DNA of 64,000 nt, taken from contig OZ248426.1 in the NCBI GenBank assembly GCA_965234335.1, forward strand, positions 62,001-126,000. The letters are read 5' to 3'. The notes beneath the pieces were generated by a model. That model saw only the letters and a program-made list of their open reading frames with translations. It was not told the DNA's origin and searched no databases. The position numbers and the translations under genes are program-made. Positions 1 to 12,151 of this stretch are shown one piece after another (the first letter of the stretch is position 1; every line of letters begins with the position of its first letter). The stretch comes from Leadbetterella lacustris. Lineage in GTDB: Bacteria; Bacteroidota; Bacteroidia; Cytophagales; Spirosomataceae.

Positions 1-586
1 CAATGAATCAAAACAAACAGCGGATATAGCTAGCAATACCATAGCTATTTATAATCGCTCCACTTTGAGTAGAAATCAGTTTTTCCCTGGAGTAATTATT
101 AACGCCTCCGAAGTGAGTTTATTGGCCGCAGAGTATTACCTAGGTGCTGGCAACGACGCCGCAGCTAAAACACATTATGAAAGAGCCATAAGACAGTCGG
201 CTGAATTTTATAACAACATGCGTAAAATTAGCAACGACAACACAGTAGCTGCCCCTGCAGATGTAACTGCAACCGAATTGGATGCTTATATCGCCAAAGA
301 TGCTATTAGTTGGGATAAGGCTACCAACCCTGCTGCAAAAATAAAACTAATAGCAGAACAAAAATGGATTCATTTTAATGTGGTGCAAGCCTACGAAAAC
401 TGGTCAGAAACAAGAAGACTAGATGCATTAAACTTAAGTTTCTGGACAGATAATTCTAATAATCAAAAAACACCTCCTACTAGATGGTATTACCCTGGTG
501 TTGAACAAAACTTTAATGGCCCGAACTACGAGTCAGTGAAAGCCAACGACAAACTTGATAGTAGAATCTTCTGGGATATAAAATAA
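1..586 (+). CDS. SusD/RagB-like outer-membrane lipoprotein, C-terminal part
   Basis: The reading frame is open to the left edge of the window, so this is the 3' part of a longer gene; the TTG at 65 is not the real start. SusD-like lipoproteins sit on the cell surface and hand oligosaccharides or other nutrients to a SusC-type TonB-dependent channel. The visible part has the look of the SusD-like_2 group: a helical repeat region, then an AEQKWIHF...YENWSETRR segment, and a tail with PTRWYYP and N.PNY followed by a terminal DSRIFWDIK. The partner susC gene would be expected just upstream, outside the window. Substrate cannot be told from this fragment. Confidence 0.8.
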   Translation, partial: NESKQTADIASNTIAIYNRSTLSRNQFFPGVIINASEVSLLAAEYYLGAGNDAAAKTHYERAIRQSAEFYNNMRKISNDNTVAAPADVTATELDAYIAKDAISWDKATNPAAKIKLIAEQKWIHFNVVQAYENWSETRRLDALNLSFWTDNSNNQKTPPTRWYYPGVEQNFNGPNYESVKANDKLDSRIFWDIK

Positions 587-620
587 AATAGCAGATTGGT
601 TAATTGAGGTAAGTTTAAGA

Positions 621-648
621 AGGGTTGGCATTTGCTGACCCTTTTTTT
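621..648 (+). terminator. Rho-independent terminator after the SusD-like gene
   Basis: A G+C-containing stem (agggttggca with tgctgaccct, including G-U pairs) is followed directly by a run of seven T. It lies 35 bases after the SusD-like stop codon. Confidence 0.75.
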
Positions 649-825
649 ATGGGAAATGGTCTAATTATTTGAACATCAGTAAGAATTTTGAACACCAAGA
701 ACTATTTTAAAAAAAATTACTAAAGGCAAATATTAATCGCTTTTTTTTGTTTAAATATTACTTTTTCTTTAGTTTTATGTAAAAATAACCTAAAAGTAAA
801 CCCTGAAAACCAAAATTTGCCTTAA

Positions 826-2067
826 ATGAATGCCGTAATGCTAGATTACTATCATCAAAGTGAGATATCTTTTAAAGAATCTGCTGTAGAACTAAAAAAA
901 TTCAAACAAAAAAAGAGTGTTTTAAATGCTCTTTATGTTAACGGTAAAATGACGATTTCTGACTTGTCTGAATCTTTATTTATAAGCATTCCTACGTTGA
1001 CATCTCATATAGAAGAGCTTTTGGGCGAAAATTGGCTATTGGGCGAAGAACTTGACAACAAAAAACAAGGAAGAAGGCCAACTATATATTCTTTAAACCC
1101 ACAATGGAAACATGTCATAGTTATTGACATTACCACACACGACACCAAAATATTTGTTCTCAATTTCAAAAATGAAATAATCTATCAGGAGCAATACAAC
1201 CTTAAACTAACTGCTCAGTCATCTTTTCTTTTAGAACTCGTCAAATTAATTGAATCGACTATTTCTATGCAAAAGGAGCAAGACAAAGAAATTATTTCAA
1301 TAGGAATCACCATTCCAGGGTTGGTCGATAAACGAACCGGCATAAATAGAACCTATAAAAATCTGAATTTTGAGAACAAATCTCTCAGTTTGAGAATAAG
1401 TGAAAACTTCAAATTACCAGTATTTACACTCAATGACTCCAAAGCAGCTGCTTATGGAGAAGCCAAATTTGGGGTAGGCAAAAATCTACAGCACGTCCTC
1501 TCTATTAATGTAGATTGGGGAGTAGGCCTTGGCGTAGTCTTTAATGGACAGATTTTCAATGGAGCTTCGGGCTTTGCAGGCGAGCTCGGCCATATACAAG
1601 TTAATCCCGACGGCGAACTCTGCAGCTGTGGCAAAGTTGGCTGTCTAGACACAGTCACCTCAGCCTCCTCCTTATTGAAGAGTATCAAAGCCGGTTTAAA
1701 AAACGGACAAATTTCTATTCTTTCCGCATTTAAAAACAACCTTGAGCAAATCAACCTAGAGATGGTCATTGAGGCAGCCAAAAACGGTGACGCCTTCGCT
1801 ATAGATATCTTATATAATATAGGTATAGAATTAGGCAAAGGGTTATCCGCGGCAGTTCATTTGTTCAATCCACAAATAATAGTTATTGACGGAGTCCTTT
1901 CAAAAGCAGGAAAAATCATTGTGAACCCCGTAGAACACGCAATTAATAAGTATTGCTTACCCGATTTCAAAGAAGAGCTTTTAATCGAAGTTACAAACCT
2001 TGGAGACTTTGCCAAAATTTTGGGAGTAAACGCATTCATGGCCAATAGACTTTTCAAATTCAATTAA
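826..2067 (+). CDS. ROK-family transcriptional regulator (NagC/XylR-like)
   Basis: 413 aa, the usual length for ROK repressors. Residues about 28-78 form a winged helix (MTISDLSESLFISIPTL), followed by an actin-like sugar-kinase fold. The ROK zinc signature is complete: GELGH near 252-256 and CSCGKVGC at 266-273. Such proteins repress or activate sugar and amino-sugar genes and respond to a sugar or sugar phosphate. The neighbouring SusD-like gene makes a polysaccharide or amino-sugar utilisation role plausible, but this is inference. ATG at 838 is an alternative start. A sugar-kinase activity is possible but unlikely given the N-terminal DNA-binding domain. Confidence 0.85.
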   Translation: MNAVMLDYYHQSEISFKESAVELKKFKQKKSVLNALYVNGKMTISDLSESLFISIPTLTSHIEELLGENWLLGEELDNKKQGRRPTIYSLNPQWKHVIVIDITTHDTKIFVLNFKNEIIYQEQYNLKLTAQSSFLLELVKLIESTISMQKEQDKEIISIGITIPGLVDKRTGINRTYKNLNFENKSLSLRISENFKLPVFTLNDSKAAAYGEAKFGVGKNLQHVLSINVDWGVGLGVVFNGQIFNGASGFAGELGHIQVNPDGELCSCGKVGCLDTVTSASSLLKSIKAGLKNGQISILSAFKNNLEQINLEMVIEAAKNGDAFAIDILYNIGIELGKGLSAAVHLFNPQIIVIDGVLSKAGKIIVNPVEHAINKYCLPDFKEELLIEVTNLGDFAKILGVNAFMANRLFKFN

Positions 2068-2099
2068 ACCCTCCAAAAGTCGCAAATCTCTAATTTTTT

Positions 2100-2206
2100 T
2101 TGGGCGGCTCCCTCCCAATTATCATTGGGAAGGTCAGGCTATCCGTTACAAGTCCTCGCTCGTTCCTCGCTGTGGGCTTTCCACTACTATCCTTTCCGCG
2201 GGCAAA
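2100..2206. repeat. Candidate dispersed GC-rich intergenic repeat
   Basis: An approximately 105-base block far richer in G+C than its AT-rich surroundings, without an ORF. It contains a 7-bp hairpin (tcccaat/attggga at 2113-2130) and phrases such as ggctatccgttacaagtcc and ctactatcc that I recall from dispersed non-coding repeats in Bacteroidetes genomes. That recognition is from memory, not from a search. The rest of the 2068-2480 gap is AT-rich with no further feature seen. Confidence 0.4.
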
Positions 2207-2485
2207 AAGCAAGAAATAAGATTGTCGTGCACTTTTTCTAATCATTCATATAAAAAAATTCACATCTCAATAATGCCGGTTTATCCATTTGAAAAAAAAT
2301 AATTGTAGCCTGAAACTCGATTAGAATCATGTTTTCGAGATTTACTACCTCTATTTCTACAAGATAGCCAAATTTTCGTTTTGTAAATATTAAAGAAAGA
2401 GTATAATTATTTCTGGTATATTTATAACTAAATATTTGATAATCAGTAAATAAATATTTTCTGTATAAAATAATTCAAAATAATA

Positions 2486-2518
2486 TTTGGAAAAGGGATA
2501 AAAAGTATCTTACCTTTG
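2486..2518 (+). promoter_or_regulatory. rRNA operon promoter P1
   Basis: Bacteroidetes-type promoter: TTTG at 2486-2489, 21-base spacer, then TACCTTTG at 2511-2518, an exact match to TAnnTTTG. Transcription would start a few bases downstream, near 2525, about 250 bases before 16S. Confidence 0.8.
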
Positions 2519-2605
2519 CACTCCCAAACGACAAGGAATAGAGATTGGAATTGTGGAAAAGGGAATAAAGTTCATAAAAATAAATATTTTTTTTTCTTGT
2601 AAAGA

Positions 2606-2636
2606 TTTGGGAATTAAAAAAAAGTTCTTACCTTTG
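2606..2636 (+). promoter_or_regulatory. rRNA operon promoter P2
   Basis: Second copy of the promoter: TTTG at 2606-2609, 19-base spacer, TACCTTTG at 2629-2636 with the same following gcac. A shared gggataaagttcat-like stretch follows each copy, so P1 and P2 look like a tandem duplication of one promoter unit. Confidence 0.8.
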
Positions 2637-2716
2637 CACCCCGATTAAGACAGAAGGAAAAAGAAAGGGAAGCTGGAGACGGCGACGAGCTCACGAGAAG
2701 TGGGATAAAGTTCATT

Positions 2717-2736
2717 AACTTATTGGAGATAGAGAC
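2717..2736 (+). other. 16S processing stem, 5' strand
   Basis: This leader segment can pair with 4356-4377 on the other side of 16S (gagatagagac with gtctttatctc and flanking aactta/taagtt), bringing the 16S ends together as in RNase III precursor stems. Confidence 0.6.
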
Positions 2737-2773
2737 GAAACATAAAGTTGGGAGATCTTTCGATGTAAGAAAT

Positions 2774-4282
<1,509 letters not shown>

Positions 4283-4355
4283 AGAGATAATTAATCGCAA
4301 GATTAATGAAATAAACAATAAAGGAAGGTCTTTGATACAAAACAAAAAAATGTTA

Positions 4356-4377
4356 GTCTTTATCTCCAAAATAAGTT
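4356..4377 (+). other. 16S processing stem, 3' strand
   Basis: Complementary to 2717-2736 upstream of 16S, with few mismatches. It lies in the 16S-tRNA spacer and is expected to form the double-stranded substrate for precursor cleavage. Confidence 0.6.
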
Positions 4378-4439
4378 AGTATAATAAAAGTAAGGGTGGG
4401 CATAGAAGGAAATACAGATGCTGACTCAGAAAAATTGAG

Positions 4440-4513
4440 GGGCTTGTAGCTCAGGTGGTTAGAGCGTTACACTGATAATGTAAAGGTCCCTGGTTCGAGT
4501 CCAGGCAGGCCCA
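4440..4513 (+). tRNA. tRNA-Ile (anticodon GAU)
   Basis: The acceptor stem gggcttg/caggccc pairs over seven positions with one G-U. The D arm has tagctcaggtggttagagc, the anticodon loop is ctgataa with GAT, and the T arm has ggttcgagtcc. The 3' CCA is not encoded (the sequence continues a-caaaa). Isoleucine tRNA with GAU is the standard tRNA of the 16S-23S spacer. Confidence 0.95.
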
Positions 4514-4568
4514 CAAAAAACAAGGAGAATGATTGGACCGGAAGTTTAGGCTGAGCATAGTCGAAGAC

Positions 4569-4590
4569 AGTCCAGGCAGGCTCACAAAAA
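4569..4590 (+). pseudogene. tRNA 3'-end remnant in the rRNA spacer
   Basis: 22 bases repeat the tRNA-Ile T arm and acceptor end (4498-4519) with one C-to-T difference, 71 bases downstream. No 5' part of a tRNA is present. It lies where tRNA-Ala normally follows tRNA-Ile. It could be a scrap of a lost tRNA or of a partial tRNA-Ile duplication. A ctgagcatagtcgaag segment just before it (4552-4567) resembles a dispersed palindromic repeat that I recall from related genomes. Confidence 0.6.
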
Positions 4591-4681
4591 CACTAGGTAT
4601 AGATATAGCACTTATACCACGAAGGCAAAACAGAAAGCGAGAGCTAGAAAAATGAGCCAAAAGAGTACATTGACATGATGG

Positions 4682-4691
4682 GAAAGACTGA
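4682..4691 (+). other. 23S processing stem, 5' strand
   Basis: gaaagactga is perfectly complementary to tcagtctttc at 7529-7538, just outside the two ends of 23S, and extends the terminal 23S helix. Confidence 0.55.
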
Positions 4692-4701
4692 GAAGAGATA
4701 A

Positions 4702-7518
<2,817 letters not shown>

Positions 7519-7528
7519 ATTTTTATTT

Positions 7529-7538
7529 TCAGTCTTTC
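7529..7538 (+). other. 23S processing stem, 3' strand
   Basis: tcagtctttc pairs perfectly with 4682-4691 upstream of 23S. Confidence 0.55.
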
Positions 7539-7682
7539 TCAATCACAATGTTTAGTGAGTTACGAGTAGCGAGTTATAAGTATTCTCTTAACATTAATGT
7601 CAAAAGAATTTAGATGTCCAAAAGACAGCAGAAGAAATAGTTAGTTGGGATTCCTTTTAGTCCTAATTTTCAAAGTTATTCA

Positions 7683-7790
7683 TGGTGTTGATAGGGCGGG
7701 TGAACACCTCTTCCCATTTCGAACAGAGCAGTTAAGCCCCGCACCGCCGATGGTACTTGGATCAAACCCGGGAGAGTAGGTAAATGCCAG
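7683..7790 (+). rRNA. rrf: 5S ribosomal RNA
   Basis: Canonical features: cacctcttcccatttcgaac, agagcagttaagcccc, gccgatggtac and gggagagtagg. The terminal helix tggtgtt/aatgcca closes at 7683 and 7790, giving 108 nt. It is the last gene of the operon and is followed by a strong terminator. Confidence 0.93.
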
Positions 7791-7807
7791 TTTTTTATTA
7801 GAATAAG

Positions 7808-7837
7808 ACCTCAATGCGAAAGTGTTGGGGTTTTTTT
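7808..7837 (+). terminator. rRNA operon terminator
   Basis: Ten-pair stem (acctcaatgc with gtgttggggt, some G-U) closed by a GAAA tetraloop and followed by seven T. It lies 17 bases after 5S. Degenerate copies of this terminator recur in the array that follows. Confidence 0.85.
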
Positions 7838-7862
7838 GTTTATAGACTTTCAGTATCTAATT

Positions 7863-8057
7863 CAGATTTAACCCGGAATGCCGCAGCAGTCGCACCGGTC
7901 GGATGCGACCCAAGTATGGAACTTGGACTAGGCGTCCCTAATCAAACGGGACGCCTAGTTCCGGGAGAGTAGCGGTGTGATGTTTCGATAAATTCATGTT
8001 TTTATTGGATTAGATTTTAGTATACAAGTGTTGGTTTTTTTGTTTAAAAGCAATTCT
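7863..8057 (+). repeat. Degenerate 5S-derived repeat, unit 1
   Basis: Copies the 3' half of 5S and the spacer after it: cagatttaa for cagagcagttaag, then accgg, atgg-acttgg, aatcaaac, cgggagagtag, a gttttta-ttggattaga stretch and a worn terminator (agtgttggtttttttg). Compared with true 5S it has an inserted ggtcggatgcgacc hairpin and an extended helix IV (ctaggcgtccc/gggacgcctag, 11 perfect pairs) built round the original atcaaac loop. The 5' half of 5S is missing, so it cannot make a functional 5S rRNA. Confidence 0.75.
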
Positions 8058-8277
8058 ACAGAGCAGTTAAGTCGGAATGCTGCAGCAGTCGGTAGCGACT
8101 CTTACCGCACCGGTCGGATGCGACCCCAGCATGGTACTTGGACTAGGTGTCCCCAATCAAACGGGGACGCCTAGTCCTGGGAGAGTAGCGGTGCGAGGTT
8201 TCGATAAATTCATGTTTTTTATTAGATCAAGAGTTCATTATGCAAGCAGTGAGGTTTTTCATTTAAAAAGAATTTAA
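8058..8277 (+). repeat. Degenerate 5S-derived repeat, unit 2
   Basis: Second tandem copy, beginning acagagcagttaag exactly as in true 5S. It has two small hairpins (agtcg/cgact and gtcg/cgac), a 15-pair arm (ggactaggtgtcccc/ggggacgcctagtcc with one G-U), a closing helix cgcaccg (8106-8112) with cggtgcg (8189-8195), and a faded terminator. It differs from unit 1 at several paired positions while keeping the pairing. Confidence 0.75.
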
Positions 8278-8330
8278 CAGAGCCGTTAAGTCGGAATGCC
8301 GCAACAGTCGGAATCGATTTCTACCGCATC
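8278..8330 (+). repeat. Degenerate 5S-derived repeat, truncated unit 3
   Basis: Starts agagccgttaagtcggaatgccgcaacagtcgg, as in unit 2, then loses similarity after ctaccgcatct. After it, up to the helicase promoter, only a 7-bp hairpin (cttagtc/gactaag, 8407-8424) and a twice-repeated tcaggagac (8384 and 8412 areas) stand out in otherwise unremarkable sequence. Confidence 0.65.
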
Positions 8331-8563
8331 TGTAAACATTCATTACAATTAGTATAAATTAGTCTTTTATTATTTATTGCGTTCAGGAGACCGCCTAACA
8401 TTCTAACTTAGTCAGGAGACTAAGTATAGCTGGTTTTTTGAATGCTTTGGCCTTTATACGAGTGTTTTGTGGTCTTTGACCGAAGCGAATTTAATAGTTT
8501 CACATTCAAAATAGCCAATAAATTTTTATTACTCACGTGTGTTAATAGAGTTCTACATTTTAA

Positions 8564-8596
8564 TTGAGTATCAATTGAAATTAAATCCTATTTTTG
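8564..8596 (+). promoter_or_regulatory. Promoter of the helicase gene
   Basis: TATTTTTG at 8589-8596 matches TAnnTTTG, with TTG at 8564-8566 as the upstream element (22-base spacer). It lies 35 bases before the helicase ATG. Confidence 0.5.
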
Positions 8597-8630
8597 TAAA
8601 ACTAAATAGTGCAATTAAGTTTCTTAATTA

Positions 8631-10922
8631 ATGACCGAAATCTCACCCGTCGCTCAGAACGTTGTCAACTTTGTAAATCAAACTCAGAAATCTATTTTTT
8701 TGACAGGAAAGGCGGGTACTGGTAAGACCACCTTGCTTAATCATATTGTGGCATCTACTTACAAAAGTACTGTTGTAGTGGCTCCAACGGGCATAGCGGC
8801 TTTAAATGCCAAAGGCGTTACGATTCATAGCCTTTTTCAACTGCCATTTGCGGGATTTATTCCGGAGGAAATAGACCCAGAACATTTTTCTGAATCCGTA
8901 AGATTCGAGACCAAATTGTCGCTCACCCGACATTTTAGGATGAGCACGGTCAAAAAAAATGTTATACAAGAGCTACAACTTTTGATTATTGATGAGGTGA
9001 GTATGCTGCGGCCTGATGTGTTGGATGCCATGGATTATATGCTGCAGCGGGTACGCCGAAATAGGCAAAGTTTTGGTGGTGTTCAGGTGCTTTTTATTGG
9101 AGATTTGATGCAACTTCCGCCGGTGATTAAAAGTGAAGAGTGGGCGGTTTTGAAAAAATATTATTCGGGTAAATTTTTCTTTCATGCACACGCTATTTTG
9201 AAAGATCCGCCGCTTTATGTTGAGCTAGACAAGATTTTTAGGCAGCAAGACCCTGTTTTTATAAATATTCTGAACAACCTCCGTAACAATCAAATTACGC
9301 AGGAAGACCAACTAAAACTCAACGAATATTTAAATCCTGATTTTGTGGCTCCAGCCGATGGTGGGTTTATTACTCTGACAACACATAATCATAAGGCCGA
9401 TGAGATTAATAAAAAGGCTTTGGAGGAACTGAAGAGTCAGGCCCTGAAGTACTATGCCGAAATTACTGGGGAATTTCCAGAAAGAATTTATCCCTTAGAA
9501 GAGAAGCTAGAGCTCAAAAAAGGTGCTCAGGTAATGTTTGTGAAAAATGACTTGAGCATGGAGAAGAACTATTTTAACGGTAAAATGGGCTATGTTTTTT
9601 CTATTTCAGAAAATGAAATTCACGTGAGATTTCCGCAAGAAAACAAGACTATTGAAGTTGAAAAATATGAATGGAAAAATATTAGGTATTCGGTAAACGA
9701 AAACACGAAGGAAATAGAAGAAGAAACGCTAGGTACTTTTGTGCATTATCCCATCAAATTGGCTTGGGCGATTACGGTTCACAAAAGCCAAGGTTTAACC
9801 TTCGACAAGGCCATTTTGGATGTTTCGCAGGTATTTGTGCCAGGGCAGTTGTATGTAGCACTTTCGCGTCTGAGGTCGCTGGAGGGCATGGTTTTGACCG
9901 AACCGATTCGGCTGAACGGCATTCAGTCAAGCCATGATGTAATTCAATACGCCAACAACAAGGCAGGCGACGCACAAATAGAGGAAGTATTGGCTCAAGA
10001 AAAATTGGTTTATGTGAAAGATTACGTAATTAAAAGTTTCAATTGGACTAATTTTGAGCAAGTGGCGAGAAACTTGGTAGTGGGCTATCAAGACGAATTA
10101 GACAAAACTTCGAAGACTAAAGAGATAGAATGGGCCAAAAAGTTTTTGGCAAAACAAATGGAACTTTCGGCCTTGGCGTCGAAATTTACTCAGCAACTCC
10201 ATTTTGCATTTCAGAATCAAGTTGTTGATTTTAAATACGTTAAGCAGCGTGTTGACGCAGCCAAAAGTTATTTTTTACCTTTGTTAGAGGGGCATCACAT
10301 GGTTCTTTTGCTTCAGATACAGTTGGTGAAGAGAACGAAGCGGTCGAAGACTTATTTTGAAGAATTGATGGAAATGGACAGCTATCTGACTTCCTTAATT
10401 TTGCAAATTTTCAAAGTAGAGCGGTTTGTAGATTGCATTTTTCTTAAAATTGAAATCAATAAAGAAAACCTTGTTACTGAAAAACAAAAGGACTATAAAA
10501 GGCAAATTTTAGACAATGCTTTGGTTAAGTTCACAGAAGAAAGCCAAGAGTTGATAAGGGAAATGGACGATGTTTCGTATTATGAGGCACCTAAAAAGAA
10601 GAAAAAACTGAATCAAAAACCTACAACTGAAGAGACTTTTGAGCTTTGGCAAAAAAAGATGACAATTGAGGAAATTGCGAAAGCAAGGGTACTTTCGGTA
10701 GGAACAATTTATACGCATTTTGCAAAATTGGTTGAAGAGAAAAGGATTGATATCGCTGTATTGATGAGTCAGGATAGGATTTTGGAGATAGCAACAGCTT
10801 TTGAAAGTTTCGAACCCAATGCTCCTCTAGGTGAAATCAAAGCAATTTTGGACGACAGCATTACCTGGGAGGAATTGCGGATTTACAAAGCCAGTTTAGT
10901 GGCGAAGAATTATATGAAATGA
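8631..10922 (+). CDS. Pif1-like ATP-dependent DNA helicase with C-terminal HTH
   Basis: 763 aa. The N-terminal superfamily-1 helicase core has Walker A GKAGTGKTT at 26-34, APTGIAALNAKG (motif Ia), Walker B LLIIDEVSM near 117-125, GDLMQLPPV, and WAITVHKSQG with VALSRLRSLEG as motifs V-VI. This is the Pif1/RecD-like pattern. Residues about 665-763 form a helix-turn-helix module (MTIEEIAKARVLSVGTIYTHF) of the kind fused to RecQ/Pif1 helicases. A role in resolving structured DNA or stalled forks is expected for the family; no specific substrate can be read from the sequence. No signal peptide, so cytoplasmic. It stands alone with its own promoter. Confidence 0.88.
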   Translation: MTEISPVAQNVVNFVNQTQKSIFLTGKAGTGKTTLLNHIVASTYKSTVVVAPTGIAALNAKGVTIHSLFQLPFAGFIPEEIDPEHFSESVRFETKLSLTRHFRMSTVKKNVIQELQLLIIDEVSMLRPDVLDAMDYMLQRVRRNRQSFGGVQVLFIGDLMQLPPVIKSEEWAVLKKYYSGKFFFHAHAILKDPPLYVELDKIFRQQDPVFINILNNLRNNQITQEDQLKLNEYLNPDFVAPADGGFITLTTHNHKADEINKKALEELKSQALKYYAEITGEFPERIYPLEEKLELKKGAQVMFVKNDLSMEKNYFNGKMGYVFSISENEIHVRFPQENKTIEVEKYEWKNIRYSVNENTKEIEEETLGTFVHYPIKLAWAITVHKSQGLTFDKAILDVSQVFVPGQLYVALSRLRSLEGMVLTEPIRLNGIQSSHDVIQYANNKAGDAQIEEVLAQEKLVYVKDYVIKSFNWTNFEQVARNLVVGYQDELDKTSKTKEIEWAKKFLAKQMELSALASKFTQQLHFAFQNQVVDFKYVKQRVDAAKSYFLPLLEGHHMVLLLQIQLVKRTKRSKTYFEELMEMDSYLTSLILQIFKVERFVDCIFLKIEINKENLVTEKQKDYKRQILDNALVKFTEESQELIREMDDVSYYEAPKKKKKLNQKPTTEETFELWQKKMTIEEIAKARVLSVGTIYTHFAKLVEEKRIDIAVLMSQDRILEIATAFESFEPNAPLGEIKAILDDSITWEELRIYKASLVAKNYMK

Positions 10923-10989
10923 TTAGTTTTCAATATAATTCGTTTTTTCAAAATGAATTTGTAAGTTTAGACATTCAACCTTAGTAGTA

Positions 10990-12081
10990 ATGAGAAAAAT
11001 AAGTTTTACCCTTCTAATATGTTTTGCCTTTTCTATTGCTTTCGCCCAAAAAACCGTTAAAATGGGCATTGTGGGTATGAGCCATGATCATGTCTGGCAA
11101 ATTTTGAATAGCCCAAAACACGATGGAATGGAATTGGTAGGTTTTGCTGAGCCAAACAAAGAGCTGGCATTACGATATCTTAAAAGAGCCAATTTGCCCG
11201 ATAGCCTTTGGTTTTCTTCTTTGGAAGAGATGGTGGAAAAAGCTAAACCTGAGGCCGTTTGTGATTTCAGAAGCACCATTGAGCATTTGGAAACAGTTCA
11301 GAAATGTGCTCCACTGAAAATCCATGTGATGGTGGAAAAGCCACTAGCTGTTGATCTTAAAGCAGCGAAGGAAATTGAAACACTGGCAAGAAAGTACGGT
11401 ATAAACGTAATAACTAATTACGAAACTACCTGGTATGCTAGTCATCATCAGGCGTTTGAGATGATAAACAAGGAAGGCAAAATTGGCGAAATCAGAAAGG
11501 TGGTAATAATGGATGGACACAGTGGCCCAAAAGAAATTGGTTGCTCAGATACATTTTTGAGTTGGCTGACTGACCCAGTAAAAAACGGAGGCGGTGCCAT
11601 TATGGACTTTGGTTGCTACGGTGCAGATATAATGACCTGGCTGATGAAAGGTGAGCGACCTGTGTCGGTTTCGGCTACTGCCCAAACTAACAAACCGAAT
11701 ATTTACCCGAAAGTAGATGACGAAGCTACTATTGTGGTGCAGTATCCCAAAGCCCAAGGTATTTTTCAGGCTTCTTGGAACTGGCCTTTTGATAGGAAAG
11801 ACACAGAAATTTATGGCCAAAAAGGCTATATTTTGGCCAATAGAGAAACTCAAATGCGGGTGAGAATGGGTGAAAGAAATGCCCCAAAAGAGTGGATAAT
11901 TGATGCGAAACCATTGTCGAGTCCACAAAATGATCCATTTAGTTATTTTGCCGCAGTAGTGACGGGAAGTATTAATCCTGAGAACGATTTAGGTTCTTTG
12001 AAAATTAATATGATTGCGATGGAAATATTGGATGCGGCCGTAAAATCTTCCAAAACAGGGAAAACTGTGTGGCTGAAATAG
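10990..12081 (+). CDS. Exported Gfo/Idh/MocA-family oxidoreductase
   Basis: 363 aa beginning with a signal peptide (MRKISFTLLICFAFSIAFAQ). A Rossmann start follows (KMGIVGMSHDH), then the VEKPLA motif near residue 114, typical of Gfo/Idh/MocA enzymes, and the C-terminal alpha/beta domain. Family members oxidise or reduce sugars and related alcohols with NAD(P). An exported enzyme would have to carry its cofactor bound, as in glucose-fructose oxidoreductase; this is inference. The substrate is unknown. Confidence 0.85.
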   Translation: MRKISFTLLICFAFSIAFAQKTVKMGIVGMSHDHVWQILNSPKHDGMELVGFAEPNKELALRYLKRANLPDSLWFSSLEEMVEKAKPEAVCDFRSTIEHLETVQKCAPLKIHVMVEKPLAVDLKAAKEIETLARKYGINVITNYETTWYASHHQAFEMINKEGKIGEIRKVVIMDGHSGPKEIGCSDTFLSWLTDPVKNGGGAIMDFGCYGADIMTWLMKGERPVSVSATAQTNKPNIYPKVDDEATIVVQYPKAQGIFQASWNWPFDRKDTEIYGQKGYILANRETQMRVRMGERNAPKEWIIDAKPLSSPQNDPFSYFAAVVTGSINPENDLGSLKINMIAMEILDAAVKSSKTGKTVWLK

Positions 12082-12151
12082 ATTTTATATTTTTTGAGCA
12101 GTACTAAAACTGTGCAAAAGGTCGTTTTATAGCAATATTCTGAACCGTTTT

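Noticed and set aside
1452..1838. 128-codon minus-strand ORF in the ROK gene
   Set aside because: Antisense shadow of a well-supported ROK protein.
7971..8200. CRISPR-like impression from repeated words after 5S
   Set aside because: Units are about 200 nt and related to 5S; there are no short direct repeats with unique spacers and no cas genes.
8077..8277. 66-codon ORF across the 5S-derived repeat
   Set aside because: It is a by-product of the structured repeat; it starts inside a hairpin region and has no protein-like composition.
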